Origin: Thermoplasmata archaeon
GTDB taxonomy: Archaea; Thermoplasmatota; Thermoplasmata; GCA-020350865
Assembly: GCA_020350865.1 (NCBI GenBank)
Contig: CP070726.1
Span: 258,090 to 270,387, forward strand
DNA length: 12,298 nucleotides
Direction: 5' to 3'
The notes under the pieces are model-generated. The model had not been told where the DNA came from and ran no database searches. It saw only the letters and a list, made by a program, of their open reading frames with translations. Below, one piece after another: positions 5,565 through 12,077 of this stretch (positions are counted from its first letter, which is position 1; every line of letters starts with the position of its first letter). A program made the translations under genes and the position numbers.

Positions 5565-8540
5565 TCATTCCATCGGCACTTCCCATTCGCACTCCTGGGT
5601 GGCATGGATCCAGTAGCCCTTCCCAGGGAAGAAGGAATCCACTTCCCTTATCTCCTCCCATTTCTGGGCTGCGGCATCATAGGTCCAAATGGAATCCACG
5701 TGGGTGCCGAAGGTGAGGTTGTTGAGGGCCTGAGTGCGGTTTTTGGGGGAGGGGGAAGGATAGCCCACCATGTTCCAACCGGGCTGAAGCCAGATGGTCT
5801 GGTTCTGGGTGGGTATGGTTCCCGGGTATCTGAAGGCCACTCCGCCTGGTTCTGTGATATGTATCCAAAATCCCCTCGTGTGATCCATATCGTCTAAATC
5901 GTTAAATTGGGAGGGTTTTGATGTGTGATTATGCTTCCAGTGATCGGTATGATCAGTGGCATTGTACCATCGTACGGCATCAAACGATCCTGTTATAGAT
6001 GAAAGAACCAAGGAAAGTGCGGTGTCAGTTTGTATCGTTGGAATTGAAATCAGGTTCCATCCTTCGTACAGGAAGAGATAATTCCCGAATGGAGCCATCA
6101 ACGGATAATGATCTATCGAATCCGGGTCGATTGTATAGTTGGTATCTCCGATTCCATCGCAACCAGGGATGTCCTGATCAGGGCCTTTGAAATTATCGAA
6201 ACCACCGTAATCGGACCAGAAATTGCCTCCGGAGGGGTACGAATCGTTCCAGATATTATTCTCTGAATCGCGGGCTTGGTTTGTATTATCTATAAAGTCA
6301 TTGTGATAAAATCTATTATTTGTTGCATATGACAGCGATGAGGTATAGAGGCCGTAGATATTGTTGGAAATATAATTTTGACAGATGTTGTTGTAAGAAG
6401 CCTCGAATAGAAATATTCCGTTTTTATTTGAAGATATATTGCATTTGGTAATGCTGTTGTTCAATGGCTCATCCGGATAGAAATGACGGTATTGCACATG
6501 TATTCCATGATAATTGTTGGACACATCACAAGATTCGATAGAGGAATTTTTCGTGCTATAGAAGAGGACACCCTGAAGGTTATTCTGAAGGGATAGACCT
6601 TTAACCGTGACATTATCCGAATCGATTACACCCACATATCCCGCATCGCCGTACCCATTATCCGGGGATATCTCAGTGTCTGCCAATCCTATTAGATAAT
6701 AAATAGTCTTGTCGTTTATTGTATTGGAGGTATTGATGTCTAAAGAAAAGTTTTCAATGTAATATCCAATCACTCCAAAGTTATAGGTATTGTTGTACAT
6801 TTTATTATATCTTAGTTTTATCTCTGATACCAACGAAAGATACATCCCATAGATATTATTCGATGCATTGCAGTTGATTACATTTACTTTAAACGATTTT
6901 ACGATATTAATCCCGTATTCACCATTATCCGAGGCATTGCAATCGGTGACATTGACATTCGAGGACTCCCCGATAAAAATTCCAGTCCAACGGTTTCCCA
7001 GCACCCTGCATCTTCCTATGGTAATATCTTTCGAATAATCCTTCAAACGAATGCCGTTCGAGTTATTCGAGACCGAGCAATTGATGATAGAATTATTCGC
7101 TGACTCGAGAATACGGATTCCAGTGCCATTATTGTGCGATATGGAGCAATTTCCGATATAATTATCCGGCGATTGGATTAGATTAACACCGCCCTCATCG
7201 TTGTTAGTGATATTATTGTAATCAAAAGAGTTGTTTGATGAGAACTTGAGTTCAACACCTATTTTGTTGTTTGTGATGTTGTTGTCTGCAACCGAGTTGT
7301 TGGATGATGACTCAAGAAATATGCCGTTCCTATTATCGGTGATAGGATTGTCTTTGATTGTGTTTGATTCCGACTCTTCGATATATATGCCGTGATTATC
7401 GTTTGAGAGTACATCATTGGAGGTGATGTTATTACTATTTGAGCTGAACAGCCATATGCCATAATACTTACTCGTTTCCAATGAATTTTCAGTAATGTTA
7501 TTTCTGTCGGAATAGCGTAAATTTATGCCATGGGAACTATGCGAAATGTTATTGAACAAAATGTAATTCTCCTCGGAGGAACCAATGTATATGCCCTCAC
7601 CGATATTTTGAGAAGCGTTGTTGCCCTCAATCATATTCCGATGGGAGTAAATTATCTGGAGGCCATAATAGTTGTTTGAAATGTTGTTATTTGTGATGTT
7701 ATTTTCATCAGAATATTGCAGATATATTCCATAATAATTGAGCGAGATGTTGTTTCCAGTGATGTTGTTTCCCGTAGAGAATCCCAATTCGATTCCCACG
7801 GCACTTGAGTTGATTTCTTGATCTTTCACCGTAATGTTATTACAATTGGCAAGGATCACCTGTCCTGCATCCTGGGGGACAACATCGTTTGATTTGTCTT
7901 TCCAGTAATAGACCGGTCTGCCATTTATAATGTTTGAGGTGTCGATTTCATGGGTATTCCAATGCCAGAGTGCCGTTCCGAATATATAGATACCATCCCC
8001 AAGCATAGTATTATCAGTGACGTTGATCCATCTGGAGATCTCGAGGTAAATGCCTCGGATGTTATCCGAGAATTGGTTACCGCTTATATTGCTCCATTCA
8101 CAAACTGACAGATAGATGCCGAACAAATTGTTTGAGGAAAAATTGTTATCAGTTACCCTGATGTTCGATGAGGAGGTAACATACAATCCGTATGTCCCAT
8201 TTGTTACAGTAAACCCCGTTATATTAACCCAGTCCACTGTAATCCTGACAGTTGAACCGCTGCCGCCGCCATCGATAATCGTAGTAGCCTTATCCTCACC
8301 GGTCAGATTGATCGTTCTATTTACCACCACGTCCTCATAATAAATACCACTGTAAACAAAAACCGTATCGCCATCTTTGGACGCATTTATGGCGTCCTGG
8401 ATCTTCTCAAAATTCGCTCCACCCGAGTCATCCACGGTGATTATTTCGGCTCTTGCGGGAGGGGCTTTATCAACAACGATGACGATAAAACTGAAGAAGA
8501 ACACCAAACTCAGAGAAACTGCTACTGCTTTCCTGTTCAT
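5565..8540 (-). CDS. Large secreted right-handed beta-helix (NosD-like) surface protein C
   Basis: This 991-residue protein is the largest of the three paralogs. It has a signal peptide at 1-31 (MNRK, hydrophobic core, PPARA before EIITVDD). The beta-helix entry covers about 32-110 with TTIIDGGG at 86-93. Coils run from about 110 to 750 with NNITGN/NNISNN turns about every 23 residues. There are two copies of the IDTSN..N.K/RP.YY insert, at about 195-234 and 600-640, so the extra length comes from additional coils and a second insert. Cysteines at 465, 488, 511, 534 and 557 are exactly 23 apart. The linker WNDSYPSGGNFWSDY to CDGIGD covers about 764-798, and the GWN module is at 827-991. More than 40 N-x-S/T sequons are visible. 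The start is set by homology with B and by the TATA-like box. The upstream extension to 8711 passes through a relic of another copy and is rejected. The role is presumably surface structure, adhesion or glycan contact; no enzyme active site is recognised. Confidence 0.92.
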   Translation of the reverse strand: MNRKAVAVSLSLVFFFSFIVIVVDKAPPARAEIITVDDSGGANFEKIQDAINASKDGDTVFVYSGIYYEDVVVNRTINLTGEDKATTIIDGGGSGSTVRITVDWVNITGFTVTNGTYGLYVTSSSNIRVTDNNFSSNNLFGIYLSVCEWSNISGNQFSDNIRGIYLEISRWINVTDNTMLGDGIYIFGTALWHWNTHEIDTSNIINGRPVYYWKDKSNDVVPQDAGQVILANCNNITVKDQEINSSAVGIELGFSTGNNITGNNISLNYYGIYLQYSDENNITNNNISNNYYGLQIIYSHRNMIEGNNASQNIGEGIYIGSSEENYILFNNISHSSHGINLRYSDRNNITENSLETSKYYGIWLFSSNSNNITSNDVLSNDNHGIYIEESESNTIKDNPITDNRNGIFLESSSNNSVADNNITNNKIGVELKFSSNNSFDYNNITNNDEGGVNLIQSPDNYIGNCSISHNNGTGIRILESANNSIINCSVSNNSNGIRLKDYSKDITIGRCRVLGNRWTGIFIGESSNVNVTDCNASDNGEYGINIVKSFKVNVINCNASNNIYGMYLSLVSEIKLRYNKMYNNTYNFGVIGYYIENFSLDINTSNTINDKTIYYLIGLADTEISPDNGYGDAGYVGVIDSDNVTVKGLSLQNNLQGVLFYSTKNSSIESCDVSNNYHGIHVQYRHFYPDEPLNNSITKCNISSNKNGIFLFEASYNNICQNYISNNIYGLYTSSLSYATNNRFYHNDFIDNTNQARDSENNIWNDSYPSGGNFWSDYGGFDNFKGPDQDIPGCDGIGDTNYTIDPDSIDHYPLMAPFGNYLFLYEGWNLISIPTIQTDTALSLVLSSITGSFDAVRWYNATDHTDHWKHNHTSKPSQFNDLDDMDHTRGFWIHITEPGGVAFRYPGTIPTQNQTIWLQPGWNMVGYPSPSPKNRTQALNNLTFGTHVDSIWTYDAAAQKWEEIREVDSFFPGKGYWIHATQECEWEVPME
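5568..6062 (-). repeat. C-terminal GWN module, copy C
   Basis: This encodes the last 165 residues of protein C. The halves begin GWNLISIP (residue 827) and GWNMVGYPS (residue 921), 94 residues apart as in A and B. It ends ECEWEVPME rather than EVPL, because the final codons differ just before the stop. Confidence 0.85.
6870..7148 (-). repeat. Five cysteine-bearing 23-residue beta-helix coils in protein C
   Basis: Residues 465-557 of protein C contain one cysteine every 23 residues (465, 488, 511, 534, 557), in the contexts GNCS, INCS, GRCR, TDCN and INCN. Twenty-three residues is about one turn of this type of helix, so the five side chains should stack at one face of consecutive coils. Surrounding coils without cysteine have N or other residues at this position. 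Confidence 0.8.
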
Positions 8541-8564
8541 CGAAAGATTGTATGGCTTACCCAG

Positions 8565-8572
8565 ATAAAAAA
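8565..8572 (-). promoter_or_regulatory. TATA-like box of beta-helix gene C
   Basis: Minus-strand TTTTTTAT is centred 28.5 nt before the ATG at 8540. Its context CAGGTAA-TTTTTTATCTGGGTAA is shared with the B-A junction. It follows directly after the relic tail of a lost upstream paralog, so the promoter came with the duplicated unit. Confidence 0.6.
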
Positions 8573-8580
8573 TTACCTGT

Positions 8581-8622
8581 CTACAGCGGCACTTCCCACT
8601 CGCACTCCTGGGTGGCATGTAT
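8581..8622 (-). pseudogene. Relic 3' end of a fourth beta-helix paralog
   Basis: Read on the minus strand, 8622-8581 encodes IHATQECEWEVPL and a TAG stop, the exact end of the GWN module of protein A, B or C. The DNA is nearly the same as the end of those genes. Beyond about 8625 the similarity stops: the expected FFPGKGYW codons are replaced by unrelated sequence, apart from a weak GGTAAG...CT trace. It is therefore the stump of a copy that once lay upstream of C, left after a deletion, recombination or insertion. It has no start and should not be expressed as a protein. Confidence 0.8.
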
Positions 8623-8887
8623 CCTGAGCTTACCGCGACCCTCAATAATTGTGATTGTGTTTGTGACCCTCTAAAAATTAGGCAGTACAGTAAGACAATT
8701 TTTCGCGACACACCCGTACGTCATTACCCAACCTTGTAAAATCATAACAATTTCAAGGTACTCAAAATTGCCTAAGCCAGACCTCCAAATCAGATAAATC
8801 CCTATCACGGATTGAGCGTTTCTAATGTTTTGCCTTTCGATAACTACAAATAATAAAGGAGTTATTATCCCAGTAACGAAGGTTAGT
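8623..8887. other. Intergenic region between the divergent beta-helix array and GLUG gene
   Basis: No convincing gene is seen in these 265 bases. They hold the breakpoint of the paralog relic at the left, a TTGTGATTGTGTTTGTGA run near 8650, an imperfect inverted repeat at 8731-8759, and a weak A/T-rich box at 8848-8856 (AAATAATAA) that could be the TATA element of the GLUG gene. If so, transcription would start near 8878 and leave a short leader containing the GGAGG site. No transposase coding sequence or clear terminal inverted repeats were recognised. Confidence 0.5.
8731..8759. repeat. Imperfect inverted repeat in the divergent intergenic region
   Basis: ACCTTGTAAA at 8731-8740 pairs with TTTCAAGGT at 8751-8759, leaving one bulged T and a 10-nt loop. 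It lies about 140 bp before the GLUG gene and 190 bp before gene C. It could be an operator, an RNA hairpin or a remnant of whatever disrupted the fourth paralog; position alone does not decide. Confidence 0.4.
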
Positions 8888-8892
8888 GGAGG
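8888..8892 (+). promoter_or_regulatory. Shine-Dalgarno site that sets the GLUG gene start
   Basis: GGAGG ends 8 nt before the ATG at 8901. This favours ATG 8901 over the in-frame GTG at 8886, which overlaps the site itself. It contrasts with the beta-helix genes, which show TATA boxes close to their ATGs and no such site. Confidence 0.75.
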
Positions 8893-8900
8893 ATATTACC

Positions 8901-11270
8901 ATGGGCAGAACGAATTCGACTTTTCTAATTTTACTACTGTGCATGACGACCTTGAATGCAGTGATCTGGGTGGTTCCGCAGGAGGTCTCGGCCTTTGCAG
9001 GGGGCGACGGCACACCGGGTGATCCGTTCCAAATTGCAAATGTCATCGATCTGCAGAACATGAGCGCGAACCTTAGCGCGCATTATGTTTTGATCAACGA
9101 TATAGACGCCAGTGCGACATCGGGATGGAACGGTGGTGATGGCTTCGTGCCGATAGGGAATTCAGGAACACGCTTCACAGGTTCACTGGACGGCCGGGGT
9201 TACGCTATAACAGGGCTTTACATCTTCAGGCCCGGCGAGAACTCTATCGGTCTCTTCGGATACGTAGGTTCAGGAGCACGGATCGCTAACGTCAGTATGG
9301 AAGATGTAGATATATTAGGACATATCGATGTAGGCGGCCTCATCGGATGGAATAGTGGTGGAGATATCACCAACTGCACCGCATACGGCAACACAGACGG
9401 AGATTTACATGTGGGCGGCCTGATCGGAGGGAATCGGGGTGGAGATATCACCAACTGCACCGCATACGGCAACACAACCGGGAATAACTGGGTGGGCGGC
9501 CTGATAGGATGGCATGATGGTGGAATTGTCACGAACTGCACCGCCTACGGCGACACGACCGGAGATACCGGGGTGGGCGGCCTGATCGGGCAGAATGGCG
9601 GTACAGTGACCTACTGCACCGCCTACGGCGACACAACCGGGATGGACAGGGTGGGCGGCCTGATCGGACGGAATCCTGGTATAGGTATGGTCACCAACTG
9701 CACCGCTTACGGCAACACAAACGGAGATCTATACGTGGGCGGCCTGATAGGATTGAATGATGTTGGAATTGTCACCAACTGCACCGCATATGGCAACACA
9801 ACCGGAAATTTCGATTGGGTGGGCGGCCTGATTGGACAGAATAGAGGTTCGATTACGAACTGCACCGCCTACGGCAACACAAACGGGGGGAGGATTGTGG
9901 GCGGCCTGATAGGATGGAATTGGGGTGGAGATATCATCAACTGCACCGCATACGGCAACACAACCGGGGAGATTGTGGGCGGCCTGATAGGATATAATGA
10001 TGGTGGAATTGTCACGAACTGCACCGCATACGGCCGCACAACCGGAGATACCCGGGTGGGCGGCCTCATCGGATACAATAATGCAGGAACGGTTACAGAA
10101 TGTTTTAGCAACAACAGCATAACCGGCAACAACACCGTCGGAGGCCTGATTGGAGATAATAGGGGTATAATCACAAACTGCTACAGCCACAGCACTGTAA
10201 GCGGAAATCTTACTATCGGCGGTCTGATCGGATCTAACACGGGTGGCGGGACGGTCACGGACTGCTACAGCAAGGGCAATGTAACCGGGAATTCATCAAC
10301 CGGCGGCCTCATCGGAAACAATACCGGAGGAGGGGCGGTCACAGATTGCTTCTGGGACAACGAAACCTCGGGTTGGAACACGAGCGATGGCGGTATCGGC
10401 AAGTGCACGGAAGAAATGATGAATGTTTGGACGTATTTTGGCAAGTGGGATTTCGCTACAGTTTGGGAGATCGAGCATACCGTTACATATCCATACTTCA
10501 AATTGCAGGACAGGAATTATGATCCATTGGCCATCAACGATAGCGCTGCCTTAAATGAGGATTCCCCTTTCAGCATGGCTTCCCCTGGTTTGCTGGCAAA
10601 TGACCTGGACCCGAACTTCGACCCGTTGACAGTGGTTGCCTTCGACAATCCGAGCACTTTGGGTGCCGCGGTAGATGTTGCGGCCGATGGAGGTTGGAGC
10701 TATGACCCTACGTCGGTAGGGATCATGCAATCTCTGGCGGTCGGCGAATATCTCATTGATACTTTCAATTACACAGTCAGCGACGGCCACGGAGGCACGG
10801 CCAATGCAACTGTATATATCAATGTGACAGGGGTGAACGACGACCCCATCATAACCACAGCGGACGTTACCAAGGCCACCACCGGAACGTTCTACGAAAC
10901 GGACTACGAAGCCGATGATGTAGACGGCGATGCGCAAACATGGTCGCTGGACACTGATGCCAGCTGGCTTTCGATAGATATCTTTACGGGAGTACTCAGC
11001 GGCACGCCTTCCATTGCAGGCCGGTACTGGGTGAATGTGACTGTGGAGGACGGCAACGGTGGTGCGGATTCCACGAATTTCACATTGACAGTCGAATTGG
11101 ATACAGCCGGGGGTGGAACACCCGATGCCGGGGGCGGCATTCCTCCTCTACAAGAGTATAAGGAGAGAAAACAGGAAACCTCCCCGCTCGGTTTATTGTT
11201 GATACTGTTATCGGTTTTGATCATCATTTCCATAATTCTCTCTGTTCTTATTACGAGGCAACGAGGATGA
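8901..11270 (+). CDS. Membrane-anchored GLUG-repeat surface protein with cadherin-like and Ig-like domains
   Basis: This is a 789-residue protein. Residues 1 to about 32 are a signal peptide (MGRTN, hydrophobic core, VSAFA). Residues 33-115 are the usual lead-in of GLUG proteins (GGDGTPGDPFQI, HYVLINDIDAS, FTGSLDGRGYAITGL). A degenerate unit (IGLFGYVG, 116-143) precedes 13 GLUG units (144 to about 502). A cadherin/VCBS-like domain follows (about 545-647: NEDSPF, LLANDLDPNFDPL, FNYTVSDGHGGT, VTGVND). Next is an Ig-like domain of the He_PIG type (about 649-731: ATTGTFYETDYEADDVDGD, GVLSGTPS, NVTVEDGNGG). A Gly/Pro linker leads to a membrane helix (about 762-784) and the tail TRQRG. Thirteen cysteines lie 26-28 residues apart, one per GLUG unit, and eight units carry the sequon NCT. 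It should be displayed outside the cell and held by its C-terminus. Adhesion or cell-surface architecture is a reasonable inference from the domain types; no ligand can be named. It is divergent from the beta-helix array. Confidence 0.93.
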   Translation: MGRTNSTFLILLLCMTTLNAVIWVVPQEVSAFAGGDGTPGDPFQIANVIDLQNMSANLSAHYVLINDIDASATSGWNGGDGFVPIGNSGTRFTGSLDGRGYAITGLYIFRPGENSIGLFGYVGSGARIANVSMEDVDILGHIDVGGLIGWNSGGDITNCTAYGNTDGDLHVGGLIGGNRGGDITNCTAYGNTTGNNWVGGLIGWHDGGIVTNCTAYGDTTGDTGVGGLIGQNGGTVTYCTAYGDTTGMDRVGGLIGRNPGIGMVTNCTAYGNTNGDLYVGGLIGLNDVGIVTNCTAYGNTTGNFDWVGGLIGQNRGSITNCTAYGNTNGGRIVGGLIGWNWGGDIINCTAYGNTTGEIVGGLIGYNDGGIVTNCTAYGRTTGDTRVGGLIGYNNAGTVTECFSNNSITGNNTVGGLIGDNRGIITNCYSHSTVSGNLTIGGLIGSNTGGGTVTDCYSKGNVTGNSSTGGLIGNNTGGGAVTDCFWDNETSGWNTSDGGIGKCTEEMMNVWTYFGKWDFATVWEIEHTVTYPYFKLQDRNYDPLAINDSAALNEDSPFSMASPGLLANDLDPNFDPLTVVAFDNPSTLGAAVDVAADGGWSYDPTSVGIMQSLAVGEYLIDTFNYTVSDGHGGTANATVYINVTGVNDDPIITTADVTKATTGTFYETDYEADDVDGDAQTWSLDTDASWLSIDIFTGVLSGTPSIAGRYWVNVTVEDGNGGADSTNFTLTVELDTAGGGTPDAGGGIPPLQEYKERKQETSPLGLLLILLSVLIIISIILSVLITRQRG
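9330..10406 (+). repeat. Array of 13 GLUG repeats
   Basis: Thirteen in-frame units of 78-84 bp each begin [VIT]GGLIG and contain a cysteine 12-16 residues later. Units 1-9 (9330-10055) are strikingly alike in DNA, sharing GTGGGCGGCCTGAT and AACTGCACCGC before TACGGC. Units 10-13 have diverged, with ECFSNNS, NCYSHST, DCYSKGN and DCFWDNE in place of NCTAYG. This pattern points to recent expansion or homogenisation of the N-terminal part. Unit lengths, in order from 1 to 12, are 27, 27, 27, 26, 28, 28, 26, 26, 27, 27, 26 and 28 residues. Confidence 0.93.
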
Positions 11271-11336
11271 CCTGCAAAAAAAAGGGGAAATCGAAGATGA
11301 GCCCAAGATAACTGCACTGACACATTTGCATCCCTA

Positions 11337-11342
11337 TTTTTT
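11337..11342 (+). terminator. Possible oligo-T terminator of the GLUG gene
   Basis: A T6 run in the coding-strand sense, TATTTTTTCTT, lies 67 nt after the GLUG stop codon and before the next promoter. Archaeal RNA polymerase commonly stops at such runs without a hairpin, and none is evident here. Confidence 0.4.
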
Positions 11343-11392
11343 CTTGACTCAGAAACATTCGATTTTTGGTACAATGGCTCACCCATTTCGCC

Positions 11393-11410
11393 ATTATCTT
11401 TTCTGATAAT
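11393..11410. repeat. Perfect 6-bp inverted repeat upstream of the CxxC gene
   Basis: ATTATC-TTTTCT-GATAAT is a perfect palindromic pair of hexamers around a 6-nt spacer. It ends 15 nt before the TATA-like box of the next gene, where a repressor or activator could bind. It could also arise by chance in A/T-rich DNA. Confidence 0.3.
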
Positions 11411-11424
11411 CAACCCCCAAAGGG

Positions 11425-11430
11425 TATATC
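11425..11430 (+). promoter_or_regulatory. TATA-like box of the CxxC-protein gene
   Basis: TATATC is centred about 29 nt before the ATG at 11457, matching the spacing found for the other TATA-like boxes. The predicted transcript would begin a few bases before that ATG. Confidence 0.4.
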
Positions 11431-11456
11431 TGGGTTAGCGCACTTATTTCTGAGAT

Positions 11457-12077
11457 ATGGGAGGACAGGGTGTGACTCGGAAGAATCAGTTCCAGTCCGG
11501 AGAGGAGGATGCTTCCTGCAAGTACCGCCTTTCCCACGAGTCCAGCAAGGTAAGCCTGATTGCCGACTGCATGGAGTGCAAGGGAAGGGCACAGTTGAGC
11601 GACAGAAGATGCCTTTCGGGGATTTTGAACGGACTGAGCCAGGAGTACAATGTGGATTCCGTTATCCTCTCCCGCTACATTGAGACAAAATACACCGAGG
11701 ATTCCATGGAGATGCTCAAAATGATGGTTGGAATTCTGCAGGACCTGGATCAGATGGGAATAAGGGAGCCCTTCGACGAGTACTTTTCAAACGATGAGAG
11801 GCTCTCTTCCAACCTGAAGGGCCAGCTGAGGAGCCAGTGCACAAAATGCGCACTCACACCCGAAAGAATATTCAGCTCACTAAAAAGAGAGTTCCTTGGG
11901 GGCATCTCCCGTTTTTATGACGAGCTCGGGAAAGTTACGAATCAGGTTGCAGGAAATCACGAGAGGGCATGCGCACAGTGCATGAAGGCGACAAAGGGCG
12001 ACTTGGTGTACCTGTTCAACAAACTGGAGAAGTTAAGGGGCTTTGTCATCTACAAAGGGTTCCAGATAGTCATATGA
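11457..12077 (+). CDS. CxxC-rich cytosolic protein, possibly an archaeal secretion-ATPase partner
   Basis: This 206-residue protein has no signal peptide or membrane helix. Eight cysteines fall in a pattern that suggests metal binding: C38-x2-C41-x10-C52, C128-x2-C131, C172-x2-C175, plus C21. The middle part (residues 31-100) reads like VSLIADCMECKG, then DSVILSRYIETKYT and SMEMLKMM. From memory this resembles the region ahead of the ATPase core in some archaeal type II/IV secretion ATPases, but this was not checked. The remainder is helical in character. Two starts are possible. ATG 11457 fits the TATA spacing. GTG 11472 (five codons in) has GGAGG seven nt upstream and gives a 201-residue protein. 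The stop overlaps the next start as ATGA, so the two are probably one operon and translationally coupled. The gene is convincing; its function is uncertain. Confidence 0.85.
   Translation: MGGQGVTRKNQFQSGEEDASCKYRLSHESSKVSLIADCMECKGRAQLSDRRCLSGILNGLSQEYNVDSVILSRYIETKYTEDSMEMLKMMVGILQDLDQMGIREPFDEYFSNDERLSSNLKGQLRSQCTKCALTPERIFSSLKREFLGGISRFYDELGKVTNQVAGNHERACAQCMKATKGDLVYLFNKLEKLRGFVIYKGFQIVI
11460..11464 (+). promoter_or_regulatory. Shine-Dalgarno-like site favouring an alternative GTG start
   Basis: GGAGG lies inside the second and third codons of the ATG-11457 reading and seven nt before the in-frame GTG at 11472. If it is used, the CxxC protein starts at 11472 with MTRKNQF. If the transcript is leaderless, ATG 11457 is used and this match is coincidental. 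Confidence 0.4.

Noticed and set aside
5527..5661. Longer gene B starting at 5661
   Set aside because: The extra 45 codons are the tail of gene C read in another frame. Homology to C and the TATA spacing place the start at 5526.
5526..5897. Plus-strand frame of 123 codons opposite the gene C tail
   Set aside because: It lies opposite the conserved GWN module, which explains the sequence fully. A shorter similar frame appears opposite gene A for the same reason.
1451..8540. Copper-handling NosD role for proteins A-C
   Set aside because: Only the beta-helix fold resembles NosD. No nitrous-oxide reductase or ABC partner genes are present, and the proteins carry surface-type tails.
8541..8711. 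Longer gene C starting near 8711
   Set aside because: The extension runs out of frame through the relic EC-x-WEVPL tail and the TATA-like box, and has no signal-peptide character. MNRK at 8540 matches B.
8640..8720. Transposase remnant at the array breakpoint
   Set aside because: The short open stretch (LLYCLIFRGSQTQSQLLRV) was considered, but it shows no motif that supports an insertion-sequence family.
8886..8900. GTG start at 8886 for the GLUG gene
   Set aside because: The GGAGG ribosome site overlaps this GTG and is correctly spaced for ATG 8901, where the signal peptide begins.
9330..10055. CRISPR-like periodic repeats
   Set aside because: The repeats have a period of 78-84 bp, stay in frame, vary at codon-sized steps and encode GLUG units with no unique spacers of constant length.
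9729..10190. Long minus-strand frame opposite the GLUG repeats (153 codons)
   Set aside because: It mirrors the repeated plus-strand DNA, has no start signal, and its periodicity is inherited from the GLUG units.
11130..11270. PGF-CTERM or LPXTG-type sorting signal at the GLUG protein end
   Set aside because: The Gly/Pro linker is followed by a plain hydrophobic helix and TRQRG; neither PGF nor LPXTG is present.
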